Of a stretch of 64,000 nucleotides of DNA, positions 57,742-64,000 are shown one piece after another. The DNA is from Limnanthes douglasii subsp. nivea (taxonomy: Eukaryota > Streptophyta > Magnoliopsida > Brassicales > Limnanthaceae). A model generated the notes under the pieces. That model had not been told where the DNA came from, searched no databases, and saw only the letters and a program-made list of their open reading frames with translations. The position numbers and the translations under genes are program-made. How positions within the stretch are numbered: position 1 is the first letter of the stretch; each line of letters starts with the position of its first letter. The stretch covers positions 60,656,742 through 60,720,741 of the forward strand of contig JAUPFV010000005.1 of assembly GCA_036936605.1 (NCBI GenBank). The letters are read 5' to 3'.

Positions 57742-60330
57742 TCATAGCATAGCTAAAACTAGTCCAATAATGAGGACAAATAACCAAGGAAAGAAGAGCT
57801 CTAACACATGATCTCTCCACTGAAGCACACCTTCTAAATCTCGACGTATAGGCAATGTAATAACTGATCGAACAACCTCCAATAATCTATCTTTAGTGGT
57901 GCGCGGGGGTGGATTGATAGTATGCCAACCATACTCAGCTAAGTACCTCCAATACATGTTCGTCTCCGACTGTTTATAAGTATCGATGGTAACAGTCAAC
58001 CGATCCTCTGGAAGTAAATGATGACGCCAATCCAGCCATGCGCTCTCACGCCATGTATATCTAGTCAAATCTCCCTTCTTGTAACCCGGTCTGAGTACAA
58101 GTGGGAGTTCGGGTTCATCCTGAACCCGTCCAGAGTGGCACATAACGCGATTGGTCATGTAACCCTTAATTGTGCTCATCATCCGCAAAAGATAAGCGAT
58201 GGTGCGGACCTCCTGCACGGGAAACTGAACCCTGATACGCTCGTATGGCTCGAATACAACCTGTTCGAAATATAGTAAAACTGTGAATACATAATAAAAT
58301 ATGACTTAGTATAAATATGTTACTTACTAATAAATATAAACAATTACATATGTCTCCTTCTGATCCAAAAGAGAGTACGCACAACCGATTTAGGGCGGAT
58401 GTTTTGCCCAACAATCCTCTTTGATAGCCACTTCACAATTCTCGGTTGCCTTGCTACATCGTCCGCGTTCTCAGAGGCTCTAAATGCAGGGAAATGGTCG
58501 TAAATCCAGCAGTCTAGCATGACAAAAAATCCGTAAAGGTTATGCTTCGATGCTTTCGAAGCATCACCCAAACCCACAAAACAAAAATACCAATGCACTC
58601 GTACCCCACACAATGTCCCATAAACCATATTTCACATTCTCCAACCCGTATAAGTAGTCAGCCTTGCCATTTTCTGACTAGTATCCGCAAAAATAGTACA
58701 ACCAAATAGTAACATCAAGTATGCTCGGGATACCTAGCGGATAGTGTCTTAATCAGTCTGCTCAATGTAACGACCCCAAGTGAACGTCTCTCGTAGCAAC
58801 TTTATCTTGAAGCCAATGCCTCTAGTGGACTAGATCTCAGCACGGACCTCTTCCACACTCAACCCCAACATACTAGCGTAGTATTTGTATGCCTCATCAC
58901 CTGCAACCGTGACTACGTCCAAAGTCCGACCAACTACAAAGAGACCTATAATGCAGCTGATATCATCTAGAGTAATGGTCATCTCCCCGAATGAGAAATG
59001 AAACGTGTTGGTCTCCTGATGCCAACGCTCAAAGAAAACCTCATCAAGTACTGAATGCGTGAAGTACTGAGGCAAGTGAGCTATCAGAGGACCGAAATAA
59101 GTCCGTGCCAAGTGTCGCTTCACCTCCGGCTGAGCACTAAGGTCCCACATACGAAGCACATCATAATGTGCCTAGATGCCTAATGACGTATGAGCCTGCG
59201 AATGAACAACTAAGTCAAACATAAATCAAATTAAAACATAGGATACCATATAATAATTTGATACTTACCTACCCGATGAAGACGTGGTATGCCTCATGTT
59301 TCTTATAGTCAGAAAAGAAAGGTATTTTGTTGCATTTTAAAAATGCAAACGTCTTCCGCTGCTCCTCAGTGTGTATAGCATTGATATGCTCCTCGTCAAT
59401 CGTATCCTGCTCGAGATCCTCAATAACATCCACCCTCTCACTAACTGGTGGTGAACGTGAAATAGTATGCATAGGGGATGGTGAACTGGTAGCGGGCGGT
59501 GGAGATCGGTGGACATGTGATGTATGTCGGCGTGATGAGCCTTCACCTCTAGTGTCGTCAACTGTTTTTTCAACACCTTTCTCCTTCCTTTTCCCATGGT
59601 TTATTCGGCACAAAGACTGATCAGATATGTCCCTCTCCTCCTCCTCCTTCCTCAGACGTCTAGTCTCTGGGTCCTCTGATGACGCTCGTCTGCGTTTAGC
59701 TTCATGGACCCTTTCATTCTCGACGACCAGTACCATCTTCAAATTCTTCCCCGGGTGTATCACCCTTGATCCCGGGGGAATTTCCCTTGACCGAGGAAGG
59801 TCAGCGGGTCGCGGCTGGACAAAATCAGACCTAAATAATAACAAAATTCAAACAAAGTTAATATTATCATACAACATACAATACAATCCGTAAACTTTTA
59901 AAAAAAATCTACAAACTAAACATAAACCTCCATATAACCTACATTTCATAGTCTTAAAAAATTTAAAAAAATTCAAAAAAAAAGATGTTTCTTTAAAAAA
60001 AACTATTTTTGAGACTGTGCACCATAGGTGCACAACCGTCTGTACCGCTCGGTATGGGAGGCCTATATCACTCGGTACAAACCCAATGCACTGATGGTGC
60101 TGCTTGACGCACACCACCGGTGCACTGCCGGTCATTTTCCAGCCAGTAATCTGGCTAGAAAATGGTCCTCTAATCCTACCCTAAATCTTAAATTCAATCC
60201 TAAATCTACCCTAATTCGAATTCTAACAAAATCCTAACTAAATTCAATAAATTTAATCCTAAATATATAGCCTAGAAATTAAAATTAAGGAAACTTACTT
60301 AGTTGGTGGTGGGTTTTTGTTCTTCACCAT
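57742..60330 (-). pseudogene. Plant mobile domain (PMD, MAIN/MAIL-like) protein pseudogene
   Basis: Exon 1 60,330-60,299 (MVKNKNPPPT, AA|GTAAGT); exon 2 59,830-59,269 (K-SDFVQPRPADLPRSREIPPG, a basic/acidic low-complexity stretch, then IPFFSDYKKHEAYHVFIG; donor GTAAGT); exon 3 from 59,195 (acceptor TTCATTCGCAG) with the PMD core: HQETNTFHFSFGEMTITLDDISCIIGL near 59,030-58,950, then LDCWIYDHFPAF near 58,500. A further intron is likely near 58,330-58,250. The last part (about 58,250-57,742) reads VVFEPYERIRVQFPVQEV...WRESAWLDWRHHLLPEDR and ends in a 20-residue hydrophobic tail (LFFPWLFVLIIGLVLAML). In-frame stops: TAG at 59,269-59,271, 59,172-59,174, 58,830-58,832 and 58,734-58,736; TAA at 58,749-58,751. 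PMD proteins occur both as nuclear host proteins (MAIN, MAIL1) and inside plant transposons; context favours the transposon type. Confidence 0.85.
60017..60135. repeat. Palindromic motif array 3, in intron 1 of the PMD gene
   Basis: Five copies or more of the YACC-N3-GGTR type: TGCACCATAGGTGCA, TACCGCTCGGTA, TGCACTGATGGTGC, CACCACCGGTGC and a decayed one. It lies inside the intron 59,831-60,298. Confidence 0.85.
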
Positions 60331-60510
60331 GACGGAGGAGGAGAAGGGGAGGAAGAGATGGAGGTGTGGTGGTTCTCCGGAATAGTTAGAGAGAGGTAGG
60401 AGGTTTTGAGAGAAGTGAGGTTTAGAGTTGTAAAGAGAAGTGAGAGGTGTGAGGGAAGTGAGAGAGTGTTGTAGGAAAAAATTGATGGATATATGTTAGT
60501 AAAAAAGGGC

Positions 60511-60520
60511 TTATATACCC
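60511..60520 (-). promoter_or_regulatory. TATA box of the PMD gene
   Basis: GGGTATATAA on the minus strand, about 180 bases upstream of the ATG at 60,330, with CT-rich leader sequence between, as is usual in plant 5' UTRs. Confidence 0.5.
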
Positions 60521-60557
60521 CTAAAAGGTATTTTTGTAAAAAATTAGGTATACTTAT

Positions 60558-61209
60558 ACCACCTTTGGGTAAATTTAAAATTGGGTATACTTAAACCACA
60601 TTTGGGTTTATATAGTTTGACCTTTTTTTATATATTTACAAGGCAAACCAAACCAACGCCACAAGGTGACATATATGAGCCGGTAGGCTCAAATCAAGAA
60701 AATTCACACAAGGTGAGAACCAAGAAAATGTTTGTAGAAAAGATCAAGTATGATTTTTCGGTCACCCACTAATCTATTCCACCAACTCTCCTTTTCGAGA
60801 GTTATTTTACTTTTCTTTTCCCTATCCTAGAGGATATAAATTAGTGATAATTTATCAAAACCTACTCGATCAAAATTAAGACGGCACATATACTAATACG
60901 TGTTCTGCATTAATTTGAGGGTTAATCCTTTTATTTTTTATTTTTTTATTAAAACATTTTAGAGTAGGAAATAATTATGTATCAGCCGTAAATAATAATA
61001 TTTTTATCGCATTTATAATAATCTAAATATTTGTGTTCATTTATATTTTTCATTTACTACCATGTTTACGTCTTTATACATAAATACAATAATTTTTTTA
61101 TCCTATTAACTTGATTTATAGATGTATAAATAAATAAAACTTGGGATATCGTATCGTATATTTTGTTTTCGTATATAGATATAAACAACCGATTTCTGAA
61201 AGTCCGCAT
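60558..61209. other. AT-rich stretch without a gene
   Basis: Right flank of the composite element and left flank of the copia fragment. Nothing recognised. Confidence 0.5.
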
Positions 61210-62000
61210 GGTTTTTTTCTCGGTTCATTTTCAAAAGATCTCATGTTAGTTGAGATATGTTTTTAGTTATATATAATTGATCCTTCCCATGTTTGACCAT
61301 GTAAGATGTAAGATTTTTAGGCACACTCTAACGAATCCCACTCTATGACCAATGTATGTTCTCGTACATACCATTGCATACATCGAACTCCCAATAACTA
61401 ATGTGTAAGGAACCTTAGTCATAAATTATTTTTCTTCCTCCATCCGAAGGGATTGACCCTTGGATAAATGAAAGTAACATGCCAATGGTGTATTAACTGG
61501 CTTGGTATAACCCATGTTAAATCTCTGCAAAACACTATCGATGTACTCTAACTCAGATAACTGTAAAGCTCTTTAATATTTACCTCTTGTGATTTGAATT
61601 CCAAGCATCACTTTCTCTAGATGCAAGTCCTTCATGTCAATTGTTTTAAATTATTTCTTCTATATTTGAACATACTACTAACATATCATCAACATAGAGT
61701 AGCAAAATAATATAAATGGACTTATATATTTCGAAATAGCAACAATGGCCAAGATTGCACTTTTGGAAACTTTCCTTGTGCATAAAACCATCATTTTTTA
61801 TAAATTGTCTTGGGATTTGTTTTAGATCACACAATTTTTTATTTAGTCTAAATATCATGTTTTATTTCCCTTCTTTTAATAAAAAGTTCTGGTTGATACA
61901 TGTACATTTCCTAATCTAAGTCCTCATGCAGAAATATAGTTTTTATATTTAACTGTTCAAGATAAAGATCTTAAATGGCAACAATACTTAACACTGATCT
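61210..62000 (-). pseudogene. Ty1/copia RT-RNase H fragment
   Basis: Minus-strand reading. LEQLNIKTIFLHEDL near 61,960-61,915; MIFRLNKKLCDLKQIPRQF at 61,858 onward; IILLLYVDDMLVVCSN (active-site YVDD) near 61,690; then, after frame changes, MKDLHLEKVMLGIQITRGKY near 61,635-61,575, VLQRFNMGYTKPVNTPLA near 61,540-61,490, and MYAMVCTRTYIGHRVGFV near 61,380-61,330. The order is that of copia RT followed by the connection to RNase H. No gag or integrase was found to its right and no LTR, so it is a fragment. It is not the missing RT of the plus-strand copia at 31-33 kb, which lies in the opposite orientation. Confidence 0.85.
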
Positions 62001-62517
62001 AATAATATTGAGTTTCACAACTAGTAAAAAAATTTAGTGTAATAAACAGGGTTGAAAAAAAATCTAGAAGGAGCTGCAGAGAAATGGATGAGTTATTTAT
62101 GATAATGGGGCTAAAGAGAATAACAAGCTTTATTATATTAAATATAAATGTTAAATTCATGTATTTAGTGGTCAAGAACTAAACTAAAGCAAACATAAGA
62201 GATAAGGGGATAAATGATATACCGTTAGAACTTGTTTGCAAGGAGTAAATGAGTGGGGTGAGAAATTCACTTTAATAGTGGTAATCATGTAATTTTATTA
62301 TTCACCTCATGTACAATATAAACGACATAGTCTTTTGGGGAAAATGGCCAATGATTAATCAATTATTACTACATTTATTCATTTTCTCTATTTCTCTCTC
62401 TACTAAATATTGGTTATCTCTCTAAAAGTATCTGATACGATCATTTCTTAGACTCATGCTCTAATACGAACATCTTCGCATTTGGCTTTATCTCTAAGAA
62501 ATATATGAGTTCATCAG
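62001..62517 (+). repeat. Probable 5' LTR of a second Tat element (left edge not found)
   Basis: AT-rich, ends TGAGTTCATCA just before a Tat-type primer site. CT-rich TTTCTCTATTTCTCTCTC near 62,385 is a typical leader feature. The left LTR end and target duplication were not resolved. Confidence 0.5.
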
Positions 62518-62535
62518 TGGTGCCGTCTGTGGGAA
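62518..62535 (+). other. Primer-binding site of the second Tat element
   Basis: TGGTGCCGTCTGTGGGAA, one mismatch from the TGGCGCCGTCTGTGGGAA site I recall from many plant Tat/gypsy elements. Confidence 0.75.
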
Positions 62536-62599
62536 CGTAAGTGGTACCCGAAATCAACGTTCCAAAACCATAAAAATAATCCACGGCAAAAAAAAAACA

Positions 62600-64000
62600 A
62601 TGGAAACTGAAATTCGTGGAGAGTTGGAAGCAAATCCGATAAATAATTTGATCGGAGTCTCATGTGTAAACCTTGTGATGGAAGAGCAACTGAAAAACGA
62701 ATGAAACAACAATAATCGATAAACTGGACAGCTCCTTGAAGAATTTGTCATGGTTGTCAGGCGGAAAGAGCTTTTGGAGGACATTGAAAGGCTAAACGCT
62801 GCAAAGGAAGTGATAATAAACTCCAGAAGAATCAAATCAGAAGTTTGACGAGAGTACGTCATGGCAGATCAAGCCCAAGATGTCAATCAATCTGACGAAA
62901 GGCATCAGAAAAATGACCATCGATCTTCCAAAAGGCGATCTAGATCTAAACAATGATACGAATCAACAGAATCTAGTCAATATACTTCTCTTAGTTCACA
63001 TGAATTTTCATCCTCAGATGATGGTGGGCATAAAACAGATCAGAAACAAAAAGAATCAAGGGTGCATAAAAGTTCTCATCGAACAAGTCAGAGAACTAAG
63101 AGTTCGAGGAAAAAAGGACAATCATGGAAATAGAAAGTAATACTCTGAAGAGCCCCACAAAGCGGTAAATACAATTCGACCAGAACATGTAACTCCTCTA
63201 AGATAAATTGAGTCTAACAGCTACAATTAGGATTACCGAGTCAGTAATTAATTTACTTTCTCGTCCAAAGAGAGACTTTATATGGTTGCGAACAAATGAC
63301 TGTGAGGAAGTGCTTATAAGTTCAGACATAATTAGAGGTTATCTCCAGTTTCTCCAAAAATTTTATCCCGACACCTTCCAAAGTGGTTTGACAATTCTAA
63401 GCTGGAAACGTTTGATGAGATACAAGATCCAGACAGTTACATTGAATAATTCAAGAATTCCATGATCAATTACAATGACGATGACAAGTTATTACACATG
63501 GCTTTCTCTCAAACTTTCAAGAATATTGCGTCAAAGTGGTATAACCGTTTACCTCAAGGGTGTATAAAGAATTTTGATATGTTTGCAGCATGTCCCAATA
63601 GCACTTTGTTGGAAGCAAAACATTCTGAGCGAACGAGGACACTATAATCTACTACACCGAGAAAGTTGGGGAGAGTCTCAAAGAGTATACAAAGCGTTTC
63701 ATCTAAGTCAAGACATATATGGAATTTTGAGAAGAAAAAATGGCTCTTGCTGCCTTTCAAATGGGTTTTCTTCCAGGGGTGATGAAAGATAATGCCGCAG
63801 AGACGTAGGCCATGAAATTCTGAGCATTGTTGGATCAGATAGAGAAGCGAATTCTAGTTGAAGAAACTAGAGCGTCAGAGATAGAATCGATGTCGCAGTT
63901 CTACCAGGCTCCGACCATGATAAAAGCCAGTGTGCCACCGGTGAATGTCCGACCGCAAGTATCGAAACTAACAAAAACAGTCCAACCCCGAGCATCTGTT
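62600..64000 (+). pseudogene. Tat gag remnant, cut by the window end
   Basis: ATG at 62,600 (METEIRGELEANPINN), with stops at the codons after KNE (near 62,702) and later. A helical stretch follows (ELLEDIERLNAAKEVIINSRR), then a Ser/Lys/Arg/Asp-rich linker (about 62,865-63,110, like that of the complete Tat element), then the gag core after a frame change: DPDSYIE, FKNSMINYNDDDKLLHMAFSQTF and KWYNRLPQGCIKNFD (63,430-63,580). This core is clearly similar to 14,830-14,980. Frameshifts follow near 63,590 and 63,650. Protease and pol would lie beyond the window. Confidence 0.85.

Larger units (their letters stand above)
52733..60557. mobile_element. Proposed composite MULE carrying transposase-OTU, a 129-codon ORF and a PMD gene
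   Basis: An exact 16-base inverted repeat ATAAGTATACCTAATT occurs at 52,733-52,748 and, inverted, at 60,542-60,557. Between them lie a MULE transposase-OTU pseudogene (+), an intact small ORF (-) and a spliced PMD pseudogene (-). Three arrays of one palindromic motif family (53,045-53,245; 56,950-57,315; 60,017-60,135) link the three gene units, which is the main reason for treating the block as one element. The extreme ends and a target duplication were not found, so the boundaries are provisional and two adjacent elements remain possible. Confidence 0.5.

Noticed and set aside
60558..62000. Minus-strand copia RT as the missing 3' half of the copia element at 28,852-33,475
   Set aside because: It is in opposite orientation, 28 kb away, and beyond a host gene; no shared junction supports it.

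Overview
This is a plant nuclear window, most likely from an eudicot. It is AT-rich and dominated by dead transposable elements. Intron-bearing genes use GT-AG splice sites, and the only clearly host gene is a complete CBSX6-like CBS-domain gene on the minus strand (47,939-51,261). I see nothing that identifies the species. There is no rRNA gene, no complete tRNA gene, no CRISPR array and no bacterial signature.

Layout. Positions 1-12,380 (copy A) and 31,895 to about 45,735 (copy B) are direct copies of one segment. It contains a truncated Ty1/copia gag-pol (+), a degraded Ty3/gypsy Tat-type pol on the minus strand with a tandem-repeat array downstream of integrase, a long AT-rich tract with an older internal duplication, a SINE (-), and a long inverted-repeat (foldback) element. 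Copy A breaks off at 12,380 against a truncated minus-strand Tat element. Next comes a 10.4-kb Tat-lineage LTR retrotransposon (13,692-24,063) with two LTRs, a 5-bp target duplication (GGTAG), a dead gag-pol with two RNase H domains, and a spliced antisense ORF. Positions 24,848-28,735 hold a third, internally deleted copy (copy C) of the minus-strand gypsy element. A copia 5' LTR follows at 28,852-29,464. Its primer-binding site is duplicated and its leader and gag-pol run into copy B.

Right of copy B are a non-autonomous Mutator-like element with a 9-bp target duplication and two perfect hairpins (46,348-47,313), then the CBSX6 gene, then a PIF/Harbinger-like MITE (52,235-52,539). Next is the most unusual part, about 52.7-60.6 kb. 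It holds a degraded MULE transposase fused to an OTU-like protease domain (+), an intact 129-codon ORF with its own TATA box (-), and a spliced plant-mobile-domain (PMD) pseudogene (-). Arrays of short ACC-N3-GGT palindromes sit in intron 1 of both large genes and upstream of the small ORF. An exact 16-base inverted repeat brackets the block, so I propose it is one composite transposon. The window ends with a minus-strand copia RT fragment and the primer site and gag of another Tat element (+), cut by the window edge.

Genes working together: CBSX6 is the only host function. Everything else is transposon biology. The transposase-OTU, 129-residue ORF and PMD genes may have formed one mobile unit. 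Coordinates of degraded elements are approximate because they were aligned by eye.
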